Shown here in pieces: positions 18,642 through 28,423 of a stretch of 64,000 nucleotides of DNA (its first letter is position 1; every line of letters begins with the position of its first letter). The notes under the pieces are model-generated. The model had not been told where the DNA came from and did not search any database. It saw only the letters and a list, made by a program, of their open reading frames with translations. The position numbers were made by a program, and so were the translations under genes. Source of the stretch: Rhodospirillaceae bacterium (GTDB lineage Bacteria; Pseudomonadota; Alphaproteobacteria; Bin65). Location: positions 1 to 64,000 of the forward strand of contig VXNK01000149.1 in the NCBI GenBank assembly GCA_009840595.1. Reading direction: 5' to 3'.

Positions 18642-19253
18642 TTATTTCTTTTTCTGCTGCGCCTTTGCGCGCCGTTTCGTGACTGCTCCCGCAGCGCTGC
18701 CGACAGGATCCCTGTAGTCCAGCGCCAGCTTCGGCAGGCGCTTGTTCAGCCGCGCAACGACCTTGTCGGTTATATCGTATTGCGGCGAGGCGTGAATCAG
18801 CGTGGCCTTGTTGAGGATGAGCGTGAACCCCTCTTCCACTGCCATCGCCTTGACCACCAGGATGACCTCCTGACGGAACTTGACGAAGGATTTCTGGAAA
18901 GCCTCGTTCAGGGCGTCGCTGCGCGCCCGGGCCTGGCGGCGCAATTTGACGACATCGGCCTGAAGCGTGCGCACCCGGCGTTCGTATTCCGAGCGCGACA
19001 GGTCCTTGTCCTTGCGCAGCCGGTCGAATTCCGCCTGCATTTCCTTTTCGCTGGTGCCCAGTTGCGTCTCGTACTTCTTGCGCAACGCTCCCAGCGCTTT
19101 CCGGACGCCCGCCATCGCACGCGACTGGCTTCGCACCTCTTGCACGTCGACTATGGCGATCTGTGCCGCCGGGGCCTTGCCTTGCGCGTGGGCCGGAGCA
19201 AGCGCCGCCAATGCGAGCGCTGCGGCGAATCCCGTGAGTCCGGTTTTGATCAT
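18642..19253 (-). CDS. OmpH/Skp family periplasmic chaperone
   Basis: A 203-residue exported protein. A Sec signal (MIKTGLTGFAAALALAALAPAHA) is followed by IAIVDVQEV, a typical Skp N-terminal strand. A long alpha-helical hairpin, rich in Lys, Arg and Glu between about residues 55 and 130, would form the prefoldin-like tentacles. GFTLILNKATLIHASPQYDITDKVVARLNK is the conserved C-terminal segment, and the last 20 residues are strongly basic. Skp holds unfolded outer-membrane proteins for the BAM machine, which agrees with bamA immediately upstream. Confidence 0.9.
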   Translation of the reverse strand: MIKTGLTGFAAALALAALAPAHAQGKAPAAQIAIVDVQEVRSQSRAMAGVRKALGALRKKYETQLGTSEKEMQAEFDRLRKDKDLSRSEYERRVRTLQADVVKLRRQARARSDALNEAFQKSFVKFRQEVILVVKAMAVEEGFTLILNKATLIHASPQYDITDKVVARLNKRLPKLALDYRDPVGSAAGAVTKRRAKAQQKKK

Positions 19254-19256
19254 GGC

Positions 19257-21575
19257 CTAAAACCTGGTGCCGAAGCTGAAGTTGAACAGCCGGGTGCGGT
19301 CGCTGCTATGCTTCAATAGCGCAAATCCGAAATCGAAGGTCAGCGGCCCGAGCGGAGATGTCCATGTCAGGCCGGCACCGGCAGATGCGCGCGGCGTGGC
19401 CAGATCGACCAGGTTCGGGGCGCTGATATCGATCCCGAATGCGCTGCCGACATCGGTGAACAGCCGGCCCTTGATGCCCAGTTCCTTCGGTAATCCGAGC
19501 GGAACGCTCAACTCTGCCGTGACGAGCCAGTAGTTGTTGGAGCCGAGCGAATCGCCCGTTGCGCTGTCGCGGGGGCCGACGCCGCCATACTCGAAACCGC
19601 GAAGTTTGGTGCCGCCGAGGAAATACCGCTCGCTCAACCGGACATCCTGCCCGAACCCGGCGATATGGCCCGCTTCGCCGAGGAGCGCCAGCACCCAGCC
19701 CTGGGAAACGGCGTACCAGTACCCGGCTTCGGCGGAAAGCCTGTAGAATTTTTCCGTACCGCCCAGTCCGGCGACTGTGGCGCCACCGCCCAGTACGAAG
19801 CCGTCCGTCGGTTCGAAACGGTTGTCGCGGACATCCCAGACCACGCTCGAACCGAGCGCGGATTTGGTCGTTCTTCCGGCATTTTCGCGCAGCAGATCGG
19901 ACGCACTTGAATCGACGTCCCCTATGCGCCGCGTCGACAATTCGTAGGAGACGCTCTGGCGCACGTCTTCCGCCAGCGGATAGCCGAAGCGCACCCGGCC
20001 ACCGAGCGTTTCGATTCTGTAAAGGGGATTATCCGTGTAGACGGACTGGAAGCCGCGGTCGACCCGGAACACGTCGGCGCCGAAGGAAACATCGCGGCCC
20101 AGAAAGTGTTTGTCGGTAAAGCTCGCATCGATCTGCGAGGCGCGGAACGACAACTGGCCCGCCAGCCGCACATCGTAGCCGCGGCCGAGAAAGTTGCTCT
20201 CCTGCACGCCGACGGTGCCGAGCGGCCCGTCCTGGGTGGAAAAGCCGGCGCCAAACGACAGCTGTCCGGTCGCGCGCTCCAGAACCGTAATGACGAGCCG
20301 CACCTGGTCCGCCGCCGAGCCGTCCCTACGCTCTATTTCGACTTTCTCGAAATATCCGGTGTTGATCAGACGGCGCCGGGACTGGCGAATTCTGGCCGAA
20401 TTGAAGGCATCGCCCTCGGCCACGAGAATTTCGCGGCGGACCACCGAATCCCGGGTCCGGACGTTGCCGACGATGTCGATCCGCTCGATAAAGACCCGCC
20501 GTCCCCGCCCGATGACGAATTCGACGTCGGCAGTCCTCTCGCTCCGGTTCAGGTCTATTCTCGGCGTCGCCTCGACGAAGATATAGCCCTCACTGCCCGC
20601 CACGTCGGTAAGCGCGACCACCGAGCGCTGGACCTTGTCCGCGCTGTACCGGTCGCCGGGCTGCGCCTTGATGGCAGCCTTCAGCCGGTTGACGTCGACC
20701 CGCCGCAACTGCGATTTGACCGACAGCTTGCCGAACCTGTAGCGCGGCCCCTCCTGCATCGTGATCGTGATGAAGAAGCCGGACCGGTCCGGCGACAGTT
20801 CGGCAACGGCCGACAGCACCTGGAATTCGGCAAACCCCTGGTTCAGATAATACTGGCGCAGCACTTCCTTGTCGGCTTCGAGCTTACCGGGATCGTAGAC
20901 ATCGGTACGGCCCAGAAAGCGCCAGAAAGCCGTTTCCTTCGTGATGATGACGTCCCGCAGCGTACCGTCGGAATAGGTTTTGTTGCCGATGAAGCTGATC
21001 CGTTCGACCAGAGTCGTGCTGCCTTCGTCGATTTCGAAAACGACGTCGACGCGGTTCTGGCTCCGCGGAATGACCTTGGGCACGATCGTGGCGGCATAGC
21101 GTCCGGCGGCGCGAAAGGCCGCCAGCATCCGCCGCACGGCCTCCTCGACCTTGGCGCGGGTATAAACGCTGCGCGGCGCGATATTGGCCTCCGAGGCCAG
21201 GGTGGAATCGTCGAGCTTGCGGTTACCCTCGAAAGCGATCCGGTTGACGATCGGGTTCTCGACGACGCGGATCACGAGATCCCGGCCGCGGCGGCGGATC
21301 GTTACGTCGCGGAACAGTCCGCTGCGGAACAGCGCCTTCAGGGACGCATCGATCTTCGCGGCATCGAAGCGGCCGCCCTTTGCGACGACCAGATAGCCGG
21401 CGACGGCCTGGGCATCGATACGCCTTGTCCCTTCGATCACGATATTCCGGATCGTGTCGCCGCGTGCCTGGGCCGCCGCGGGTTTGACGGATACCGTCTG
21501 CGCGCTTCCGGCGACCAACGCGACGCCAAGCAAAACCAACGCAAAAATCCGCACGCCAATCCCTTTCGGCCGCAC
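19257..21575 (-). CDS. bamA: Outer membrane protein assembly factor BamA
   Basis: A 772-residue Omp85 protein, the central subunit of the BAM complex. A signal peptide (VRIFALVLLGVALVAGSAQ) is followed by five POTRA domains (about residues 38-430); IRNIVIEGTRRIDAQAV begins POTRA1 and VERISFIGNKTYSDGTLRD is a middle one. The C-terminal 16-strand barrel carries the FFLGGTKLRGFEYGGVGPRD motif (here YFLGGTKLRGF) with the conserved VRGF-type Arg, and ends with Phe in FNFSFGTRF, the expected terminal aromatic. It lies between rseP and skp in the usual order. Confidence 0.97.
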   Translation of the reverse strand: MRPKGIGVRIFALVLLGVALVAGSAQTVSVKPAAAQARGDTIRNIVIEGTRRIDAQAVAGYLVVAKGGRFDAAKIDASLKALFRSGLFRDVTIRRRGRDLVIRVVENPIVNRIAFEGNRKLDDSTLASEANIAPRSVYTRAKVEEAVRRMLAAFRAAGRYAATIVPKVIPRSQNRVDVVFEIDEGSTTLVERISFIGNKTYSDGTLRDVIITKETAFWRFLGRTDVYDPGKLEADKEVLRQYYLNQGFAEFQVLSAVAELSPDRSGFFITITMQEGPRYRFGKLSVKSQLRRVDVNRLKAAIKAQPGDRYSADKVQRSVVALTDVAGSEGYIFVEATPRIDLNRSERTADVEFVIGRGRRVFIERIDIVGNVRTRDSVVRREILVAEGDAFNSARIRQSRRRLINTGYFEKVEIERRDGSAADQVRLVITVLERATGQLSFGAGFSTQDGPLGTVGVQESNFLGRGYDVRLAGQLSFRASQIDASFTDKHFLGRDVSFGADVFRVDRGFQSVYTDNPLYRIETLGGRVRFGYPLAEDVRQSVSYELSTRRIGDVDSSASDLLRENAGRTTKSALGSSVVWDVRDNRFEPTDGFVLGGGATVAGLGGTEKFYRLSAEAGYWYAVSQGWVLALLGEAGHIAGFGQDVRLSERYFLGGTKLRGFEYGGVGPRDSATGDSLGSNNYWLVTAELSVPLGLPKELGIKGRLFTDVGSAFGIDISAPNLVDLATPRASAGAGLTWTSPLGPLTFDFGFALLKHSSDRTRLFNFSFGTRF

Positions 21576-21625
21576 GCCGACACGTCTGCCGATCCCGATG
21601 CCGGCGGCCGCGTCAAACGATAGGT

Positions 21626-23017
21626 TTACGAACCGTGCGCTCCGAACAGGCGGAGCAGATCGTTCCAGGTGACAACGACCATGAGGGTTAATACCAAAGC
21701 CATACCAATTCGGAAACCATATTCCTGGGCCTTTTCGCCCAAGGGTTTACCGCGAATTGCTTCGATCCCGTAGTACAGCAGATGGCCGCCGTCGAGCATC
21801 GGCACGGGCAGCAGGTTGATCAGGCACAGGGACAGCGAAATCGCCGCCATGAACCAGACGAACGCGTACGGCCCGATCCGTGCCATGTCGCCCGACATCT
21901 CCGCAATGCGCAGCGGACCGCCGATATCCCTGAACTCCCGTTTTCCGGCAAACATCTGGCCGATAGCGGTGCCTGTGGTGACCGTCAGCGACCAGGTTTC
22001 CTCCACCGCCGCCCACAATGCGGCGACAGGGCCGTGGCGCTTCATGGGCGGCGGCGCCACGCCGATTCCGATCCGGCCGACCGTCCGCGTCGCGCCGGTG
22101 CCGTCGGCGTAGGAAAACCGTTGCGGCACGATCGTCAGGGCTGTCCGGCGGCCGTCGCGCAGAATGCGCAGGCGCATCGGCGTTTCCGGACCGGCCATCA
22201 CTGCGGTGCGGACTTCCTGGAAGGTCGAGACCGGGCGCCCGTCGACGGCGACGATCCGGTCGCCCGTCCTGAGGCCCGCCGCCGCCGCTGCCGAGCCGTC
22301 CAGAACCCGCCCGACGACCGGCGCGACCATCCGAACCGCGCCCAGCATGCCAAAGGTCTCGGCGTTGCCGTGCCTGTCGCGCACGGTCCGCGGCTCCGGC
22401 GTCAGCAAGAGCGCGCGCTCGGCATTGTCCCGCCGGACGACGATCCGCAGCGGATCGCCGGGGTGCAGCAGCGCGATCCGCTCCGCATCCTCGAAGCGGT
22501 CGATCGTCCGGCCCGCGAACCGTACGACCGTATCTCCGGTGCGCAGGCCGGCCCTCTCGGCCGCCCCGCCGGGGACGACCGCGCCCACGACCGCCGGAGT
22601 GTGGCGCTGGCCGGCGGTCATGAACAGCAGGGCCAGGACCAGGACCGCAAAGAGATAGTTGACCGCCGGGCCGGCAAACACGATCGCCGCGCGTTGCCCG
22701 ACGCTCTTATGGTAGAAACTCACTTTGCGCTGTTCGGGCGTAAGCTGCGCCGTTTCCCGGCCGGGCCGCGAGGCCGCATCGGCGTCGCCGTACATCTTGA
22801 CATAGCCGCCGAGCGGGATGGCGCAGAATTTCCAGCGCGTGCCCCACCGGTCGTCGCGACCGAACAGTTCGGGACCGAAACCGATCGAGAAAACCTCGAC
22901 CCGCACGCCGTTGCGGCGCGCGACGGAATAGTGGCCCATTTCGTGCACGAACACGAGGAGCGTGAAGAGAACCAGGAACGGAAGGATGTAGTTCCAGAGG
23001 ACGGAGATGAATTCCAT
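21626..23017 (-). CDS. rseP: RIP metalloprotease RseP
   Basis: Site-2 protease (463 aa) of the inner membrane that cleaves anti-sigma factors within the membrane. The zinc motif HEMGH is near residue 25 in the first helix, and the third ligand lies in PVPMLDGGHLLYY (the LDG motif) in the last third. Two PDZ domains sit between them (GGAAERAGLRTGDTVV and SAAAAAGLRTGDRIVAVDG). ATG 23017 starts MEFISVLWNYILPF, the typical family start; the open frame upstream is the shadow of dxr. Confidence 0.96.
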   Translation of the reverse strand: MEFISVLWNYILPFLVLFTLLVFVHEMGHYSVARRNGVRVEVFSIGFGPELFGRDDRWGTRWKFCAIPLGGYVKMYGDADAASRPGRETAQLTPEQRKVSFYHKSVGQRAAIVFAGPAVNYLFAVLVLALLFMTAGQRHTPAVVGAVVPGGAAERAGLRTGDTVVRFAGRTIDRFEDAERIALLHPGDPLRIVVRRDNAERALLLTPEPRTVRDRHGNAETFGMLGAVRMVAPVVGRVLDGSAAAAAGLRTGDRIVAVDGRPVSTFQEVRTAVMAGPETPMRLRILRDGRRTALTIVPQRFSYADGTGATRTVGRIGIGVAPPPMKRHGPVAALWAAVEETWSLTVTTGTAIGQMFAGKREFRDIGGPLRIAEMSGDMARIGPYAFVWFMAAISLSLCLINLLPVPMLDGGHLLYYGIEAIRGKPLGEKAQEYGFRIGMALVLTLMVVVTWNDLLRLFGAHGS

Positions 23018-23133
23018 CGGTCGCCTGTCGAGCGGAAAGCCGGCGGTCGTGCCACTCAGCCGGATATAGGCACAGCCGTGCCGATTTCTCCCTTCGTCGT
23101 GTCGCGCCTTGCCCCGGGCCGGCCGGCCCGGGT

Positions 23134-24354
23134 TCAGCGTTTCGTCAGTTCCTGTGCGATTCGCCGGGCGGTCCGGTCGACCGCAAGGACATCGTCGAGC
23201 GACCCGATCGGGTGTTGCGGCCCGCGCGACAGCGTCTCCTCCACCACGCCGGCGATCTCGAGAAACGCGATCGCTCCGTCGAGGAAGGCCGCGACCGCCA
23301 CCTCGTTGGCGGCATTCAGCACCGCGGGCGCCGCGCCGCCGGCCTCGAGCGCGGAAAAGGCCAGCCCGAGCGCCGGGAACCGTTCGAGGTCCGGCGCTTC
23401 GAAGCTGAGCGTCCCGGCCGCCGCAAGGTCCAGCCTGTCGGTCGGCGCCGCCATCCTTTTCGGCCAGGCCAGGGTATAGGCGATCGGGGTACGCATGTCG
23501 GGCGTTCCCATCTGGGCAAGCGTGGACCCGTCGACATAATCGACCATGGAATGGACGACCGACTGGGGGTGCACCACAACGGCGATCTGTTCCCTTTCCA
23601 CGGGAAACAGGTGCCAGGCCTCGATTACCTCCAGACCTTTGTTCATCAGCGTGGCCGAATCGACGGAAATCTTCGCGCCCATGTCCCAGTTCGGGTGGGC
23701 GACCGCTTCGGCCGGGGTTGCCGCCGCCATCCGCTCGCGCGGCCACGTCAGGAACGGGCCGCCGGACGCCGTCAAAACGATGCGCGCCACCCGTTCCGGC
23801 TGGTCGAAATCGAACACCTGGAAAATGGCGTTGTGTTCGGAATCGACCGGCAACAGGGTCGTGCCGCAGCGCCGGACCTCGGCCTGGACGAATTCGCCGG
23901 CGCAGACCAGGCTCTCCTTGTTGGCGAGCGCAACGACCGTCCCCTGCCGGACCGCGCGCAGGGTCGGCTCCAGGCCGGCGGCGCCGACAATCCCGGCCAT
24001 CACCCAGTCGGCCGGCCGGCCGGCCGCCTCGGCAACCGCCTCCGGCCCGGCCGCCGTTTCGATGCCGGTTCCGGCAAGTCCGTCCTTCAGCGCGCCGTAG
24101 AACGCCGGATCGCCGATTGCGGCCAGGCGTGCGCCGGTCTCCCGCGCCTGCCGGACAAGGAGTTCGACGTTGCTGTAGGCGGTCAGCGCCTCGATCTCGA
24201 AATCGCCCGGCTGTCGGGCGACCAGGTCCAGCGTGCTCTGGCCGATCGAGCCGGTTGCGCCGAGGATCGTCAGGCGCCGCGGTGCCGCAGCGGTTCCGGC
24301 TGCTCCGCCACGCCCTGCACGGCGCAGCGCCGTATCGGGTCCGCCTAGAGCCAC
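23134..24354 (-). CDS. dxr: 1-deoxy-D-xylulose 5-phosphate reductoisomerase
   Basis: The MEP-pathway enzyme (406 aa) that makes 2-C-methyl-D-erythritol 4-phosphate from DXP with NADPH. LTILGATGSIGQSTLDLV is the NADPH site, VALANKESLV and PVDSEHNAIFQ hold metal and substrate residues, and LTASGGPF and AHPNWDMGAKISVDSATLMNKGLEVIEAWHLF are highly conserved. About 25 extra residues precede the family start, so translation may begin further in. Its start overlaps the cdsA stop by ten bases. Confidence 0.96.
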   Translation of the reverse strand: MALGGPDTALRRAGRGGAAGTAAAPRRLTILGATGSIGQSTLDLVARQPGDFEIEALTAYSNVELLVRQARETGARLAAIGDPAFYGALKDGLAGTGIETAAGPEAVAEAAGRPADWVMAGIVGAAGLEPTLRAVRQGTVVALANKESLVCAGEFVQAEVRRCGTTLLPVDSEHNAIFQVFDFDQPERVARIVLTASGGPFLTWPRERMAAATPAEAVAHPNWDMGAKISVDSATLMNKGLEVIEAWHLFPVEREQIAVVVHPQSVVHSMVDYVDGSTLAQMGTPDMRTPIAYTLAWPKRMAAPTDRLDLAAAGTLSFEAPDLERFPALGLAFSALEAGGAAPAVLNAANEVAVAAFLDGAIAFLEIAGVVEETLSRGPQHPIGSLDDVLAVDRTARRIAQELTKR

Positions 24355-25223
24355 AGCGTTTCCACCCCACCGCGCAACGACGCCAGAGCCGCGACGAGAA
24401 TCAGGACCGGAACGACGCCGTCGACCCGGTCGAGTAATCCGCCATGCCCGGGAATCGACTTTCCGGAGTCCTTGGCGCCGAACCGGCGCTTGAGCAGCGA
24501 TTCGAACAGATCGCCGCCCTGCGCCACCAGGCTCGCGACCAGGGCGGCGGCGATGTGGAAGCCGGCGGCCGGCCGGTCAACGGCCAGGGCGAACAGCAGT
24601 CCGGCAAGGGCACCGAAGGCCAGTCCGCCGAAAAAGCCCGACCAGGTCTTGTTCGGGCTCAGCCGCGGCGCGAGCTTGGCGCCGCCGAGCGCCCGGCCGG
24701 CGAGAAAGGCGCCGATATCGGTCAGCGCGACGACCCAGAAAATCCAGGCGACCGCCCAGGCGCCGTCCCGGAACAGATCGAACAGCGCCGCCGCGGCCCA
24801 GGCGCCGCCGCCGACATAGAGTGCGCCCGCGCCCAGCCAAACGGCATCGGACGCACGGCCGGGCCGCGCCAGCAGTGCAACCGCCGGCGCCCCGAGGATC
24901 AGGACCAGCGAGGCCTCGCCCGGCATGGAGAACGAGGCGAGCGCGACAACGGCCGCGCAGACGGCCATCAGGGCGAGGCCGGCACCGCCGGCCGAGCCAC
25001 GGCCGCACAGGCCGGCCCATTCCCAGGCCATCAGGCCGGCCGCGCCGAGGATCAGCAGATGAAAATACGGCCAGCCGAAATAGAGGCATCCGGCCAGCAG
25101 GCCCGACAGGCCGGCTGCGGACAGGGTCCGGACCAGAACCTCGCGTGGCCCGCCCGTCCCGTCCGCGGCTGCCGGGGAAGCGATGGTCGGCTCCGCGGCA
25201 GCCCGGTCAGCCGACAGCGCCAA
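24345..25223 (-). CDS. cdsA: Phosphatidate cytidylyltransferase
   Basis: Polytopic membrane enzyme that makes CDP-diacylglycerol from phosphatidate and CTP. The C-terminal CDS signature is present: KLAPRLSPNKTWSGFFGGL followed by GDLFESLLKRRFGAKDSGKSIPGHGGLLDRVDG. Before it are about six hydrophobic helices. TTG 25223 gives 292 residues and a 17-base overlap with uppS. The next in-frame alternative, ATG 25319, would overlap uppS by over 110 bases and add residues with no family resemblance; no ATG or GTG lies between them. Confidence 0.93.
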   Translation of the reverse strand: MALSADRAAAEPTIASPAAADGTGGPREVLVRTLSAAGLSGLLAGCLYFGWPYFHLLILGAAGLMAWEWAGLCGRGSAGGAGLALMAVCAAVVALASFSMPGEASLVLILGAPAVALLARPGRASDAVWLGAGALYVGGGAWAAAALFDLFRDGAWAVAWIFWVVALTDIGAFLAGRALGGAKLAPRLSPNKTWSGFFGGLAFGALAGLLFALAVDRPAAGFHIAAALVASLVAQGGDLFESLLKRRFGAKDSGKSIPGHGGLLDRVDGVVPVLILVAALASLRGGVETLWL

Positions 25224-25938
25224 AACGGCGGTCCCGCCGGTAATATTCCGAAACCGCGGCCCGCAGGGTGTCGGCGTCGAAATCCGGCCACAGGCATTTG
25301 GTGAAGACCAGTTCGGCATATGCCGACTGCCAGAGCAGGAAGTTGCTCAACCGCTGCTCGCCGCTCGTCCGGATCACCAGATCCGGATCGGGGATATCGC
25401 AGGTCAGCAGGTGGCGGGAAAATTCCTCCTGCCCGATCGCGTCGGGATCGAGGTCGCCGCGCGCCGCCCGTACGGCCATCCGGCGCACGGCGGCCAGGAT
25501 TTCGTCCCGGCCGCCATAACTCAAAGCGATGACCAGGGTGAAGACGCCGTTGCCGGCGGTGCGCCGCTCGGCATGGTCGATCTGCGCGACGATATCGGCG
25601 GGCAACCGCGCCCTGTCGCCGATAAACCGGAGCCGGACTCCCTGTTCGTGCAGCTCGTCGATTTCGCTGCGCAGGTAGTGGCGCAGCAACTTCATCAATT
25701 CGTCGACTTCCGAGGCCGGACGGTTCCAGTTCTCGGAAGAAAAGCCGTAAAGCGTAACGAAGCGGATGCCGTTCTCGATCGCCGCCTCGACCGTCCGGCG
25801 CACCGCCTCCACGCCGTGCCGGTGCCCGGCCGTGCGCGGCAGGCCGCGGGCCTTCGCCCACCGGCCGTTGCCATCCATGATGATCGCAACGTGGCGGGGC
25901 GGCGTCCGCTCGATCGCGCAGGGCGAAAGGGCATCCAT
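25207..25938 (-). CDS. uppS: Isoprenyl transferase (undecaprenyl diphosphate synthase)
   Basis: A cis-prenyltransferase (243 aa) that elongates farnesyl diphosphate to undecaprenyl diphosphate for peptidoglycan and LPS export. HVAIIMDGNGRWAKARGLPR carries the catalytic Asp, GVEAVRRTVEA and TLYGFSSENWNRP follow, and the C-terminal DPDLVIRTSGEQRLSNFLLWQ holds the Arg/Ser residues that bind isopentenyl diphosphate. It sits between frr and cdsA as in most proteobacteria. Confidence 0.97.
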   Translation of the reverse strand: MDALSPCAIERTPPRHVAIIMDGNGRWAKARGLPRTAGHRHGVEAVRRTVEAAIENGIRFVTLYGFSSENWNRPASEVDELMKLLRHYLRSEIDELHEQGVRLRFIGDRARLPADIVAQIDHAERRTAGNGVFTLVIALSYGGRDEILAAVRRMAVRAARGDLDPDAIGQEEFSRHLLTCDIPDPDLVIRTSGEQRLSNFLLWQSAYAELVFTKCLWPDFDADTLRAAVSEYYRRDRRFGAVG

Positions 25939-25950
25939 CTCCGGCAGTCT

Positions 25951-26508
25951 CTAGACCTGCATGATCTCGCCCCGCTTCTGGGCGAGCAACGAATCGATGT
26001 CCTCTATATGGGCGTCGGTCGTTTTCTGGATATCCTCGGCCCGGGCGTGCTGTTCGTCCTGCGAAATCTCGCCGGCCTTCTCGGCTTTCTTGAGCTGCTC
26101 CATGCCGTCGCGGCGGACGTTGCGCACTGCGACCCGCGCCTGTTCCGCATAGTTGCCCGCCACCTTCACGAGCTCCTTGCGGCGCTCTTCCGTCAGGTCG
26201 GGCAGCGGCACACGGATCACCTGCCCCTCCGTTTGCGGGTTGAGGCCCAGATCGGACGCGCGGATGGCCTTCTCGACAGCCGCGACCAGCGAGTTGTCCC
26301 AGACCTGGACCGTGAGCAGGCGCGGCTCGGGCGCGGAAATGTTGCTTACCTGGTTGAGCGGCATCTGCGTGCCGTAGGCCTCCACCGTTATCGGCTCCAG
26401 CAGGCCGGTCGACGCGCGGCCGGTGCGCAGCCCCGCTAGGTCGCCGCGCAGCGCTTCCATCGCGCCGTCCATCCGGCGCCTGATGTCTTTAAGAACGGGA
26501 TCCCTCAT
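25951..26508 (-). CDS. frr: Ribosome recycling factor
   Basis: A 185-residue RRF that, with EF-G, splits the post-termination ribosome. [21 protein letters not shown] is the first long helix, [20 protein letters not shown] is the beta domain, and [35 protein letters not shown] is the conserved hinge region. The length matches the family exactly. It lies 12 bases from uppS and about 115 bases after pyrH. Confidence 0.98.
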   Translation of the reverse strand: MRDPVLKDIRRRMDGAMEALRGDLAGLRTGRASTGLLEPITVEAYGTQMPLNQVSNISAPEPRLLTVQVWDNSLVAAVEKAIRASDLGLNPQTEGQVIRVPLPDLTEERRKELVKVAGNYAEQARVAVRNVRRDGMEQLKKAEKAGEISQDEQHARAEDIQKTTDAHIEDIDSLLAQKRGEIMQV

Positions 26509-26624
26509 GGCCCGGCCTCTCGTTCCGTTTCCACACGCGGCGGCGGCGTTGCGTTTCGCCGGCTCTTCTTCCCGCGCGTTTCCCGATGCACTTTTTTATC
26601 AGAATGTTCGAAACGGGGAATGCC

Positions 26625-27344
26625 TTATTCGGCGATGATGGTGAACGCGCCCCGGCCATGCACCACTTCGGCGATCGCGCCGGGCGTCTGGATCGAAAAA
26701 ACCAGGATCGGGATGCCGTTCTCCCGCGCCAGGGCGATGGCGGTGGCGTCCATGACCTTCAGGTCGCGGTTCAGCGCCTCGGTGAAGGACAGTCTGTCGA
26801 ACCGCTCCGCCGCCGGGTTGCCGGCGGGATCGTCGCTGTAGACGCCGTCGACCTTGGTGCCCTTGAACAGCGCGTCGCAATTCATTTCCGAGGCGCGCAG
26901 GGCGGCGGCCGTATCGGTGGTGAAGAAGGGGTTGCCGGTTCCGGCGGCGAAGATCACCGCCCTGCCCTTCTCGAGATGCCGGACGGCGCGGCGCCGGATA
27001 TACGGCTCGGAAACGGTCGACATCGGAATCGCCGACTGGACGCGCGTATCGACCCCGAGCTGTTCCAGCGCGCCCTGGATCGCCAACGAGTTCATCACCG
27101 TCGCGAGCATGCCCATATAGTCGCCGGTCGCCCGGTCGATGGCATGGGCGGCGGACTGGATGCCCCGGAAAATGTTGCCGCCGCCGATGACGAGGCAGAC
27201 CTCGATCCCGATATCGTGGATCGATTTCACCTCTGCCGCGATACGCTCCAGCGTCGCCGGATCCAGCCCGAAGCTGCGCTCGCCCATCAGCGCCTCGCCG
27301 GACAGTTTCAGAAGGACGCGCTTGTATTTCGGACCGTTTTTCAT
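26625..27344 (-). CDS. pyrH: UMP kinase
   Basis: Hexameric amino-acid-kinase-fold UMP kinase (239 aa). [14 protein letters not shown] binds phosphate, [10 protein letters not shown] and [15 protein letters not shown] are family signatures, and [19 protein letters not shown] is the acceptor-site loop. The C-terminal end has [19 protein letters not shown]. The enzyme is usually regulated by GTP and UTP. Position between tsf and frr is canonical. Confidence 0.98.
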   Translation of the reverse strand: MKNGPKYKRVLLKLSGEALMGERSFGLDPATLERIAAEVKSIHDIGIEVCLVIGGGNIFRGIQSAAHAIDRATGDYMGMLATVMNSLAIQGALEQLGVDTRVQSAIPMSTVSEPYIRRRAVRHLEKGRAVIFAAGTGNPFFTTDTAAALRASEMNCDALFKGTKVDGVYSDDPAGNPAAERFDRLSFTEALNRDLKVMDATAIALARENGIPILVFSIQTPGAIAEVVHGRGAFTIIAE

Positions 27345-27395
27345 CGGCGGCGGCCTCTCTCGGCGCCGGCAGCCTGTTCGCGCGCCGCTGCGGGA

Positions 27396-28319
27396 TCAGC
27401 CGGCAAGCTGCGCCACTTCCGCGGCGAAGTCGTCCGCCCTGCGTTCGACGCCTTCGCCCAGCCGATAGCACACGAAGCCGGCGATCTCGACCGGCGCGCC
27501 GAACTCCTTTGCCGCCGCCGCGATGACCTTCGACACCTTCGATTCGCCGTCGATCACCCAGGTCTGGTTCATCAGAACGACCTCTTCGTAGAACTTGCGG
27601 AGCCGGCCTTCGATCATCTTCTCGACGATCTCCGGCGGCTTGCCGCTGCCGGCGGCCTGTTCGCGCAGGATTTCACGCTCCTTCTCGACGGTCCCGGCGT
27701 CCAGGTCCTCGGCGGTGACGGCCCGGGGGCTGCTCGCCGCGATGTGCATGGCGACCTGCTTGCCGAGCTGCTGCAACGCTTCGGGATCGGCGGAGGATTT
27801 CATGCCGACCAGCACGCCGATCTTGCCCAGGCCGGGCCCGGCCGAATTATGCATGTAGGAGGCGACGATCCCTTCCTCGACGCTCAGGCCGGCCGAGCGG
27901 CGCAGGGTCATGTTCTCGCCGATGGTTGCAATCAGGTTGGTGAGTTCGCCTTCGACCGTGCGGCCGCTGTCCGGGTAATCCGCCGCCTTGAGGGCCGCGG
28001 GGTCGCCGCCGACCGTCAGTGCGATATCGGAAACCGCGCCGACGAATTCCTGGAAGCTCTCGTTGCGCGCCACGAAGTCCGTCTCGGCGTTGACCTCGAC
28101 CAGGGCACCCCGCCCGCCGGCGGTGCGCAACCCGACAAGGCCCTCCGCCGCCACGCGGCCGGATTTCTTCGCCGCGGCCGCCAGGCCCTTCTTGCGCAGC
28201 CATTCGCCGGCCGCCTCGATATCGCCGCCGGATTCGACCAGAGCCTTCTTGCAGTCCAGCATGCCGGCGCCGGTGCGCCCGCGCAGTTCCTTCACCATGG
28301 ACGCACTGATCTGAACCAT
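27396..28319 (-). CDS. tsf: Translation elongation factor Ts
   Basis: EF-Ts (307 aa) is the nucleotide exchange factor for EF-Tu. The N-terminal UBA-like domain has VKELRGRTGAGMLDCKKAL, and LVEVNAETDFVARNESFQ is the conserved dimerisation-domain signature containing the TDFVA motif that disrupts the EF-Tu nucleotide pocket. The length is normal for alphaproteobacteria. It follows rpsB after about 100 bases, as in most bacteria. Confidence 0.98.
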   Translation of the reverse strand: MVQISASMVKELRGRTGAGMLDCKKALVESGGDIEAAGEWLRKKGLAAAAKKSGRVAAEGLVGLRTAGGRGALVEVNAETDFVARNESFQEFVGAVSDIALTVGGDPAALKAADYPDSGRTVEGELTNLIATIGENMTLRRSAGLSVEEGIVASYMHNSAGPGLGKIGVLVGMKSSADPEALQQLGKQVAMHIAASSPRAVTAEDLDAGTVEKEREILREQAAGSGKPPEIVEKMIEGRLRKFYEEVVLMNQTWVIDGESKVSKVIAAAAKEFGAPVEIAGFVCYRLGEGVERRADDFAAEVAQLAG

Positions 28320-28423
28320 TTCATCCTCTTATTCGCTGGGTGTTTGCCGGATGTCGGCCGGCTTCCCTGCAGCCGGCTGCGGCATTTCGCGGGGCCGTTC
28401 GGCACCTGCCGGCGGCCGGCCGT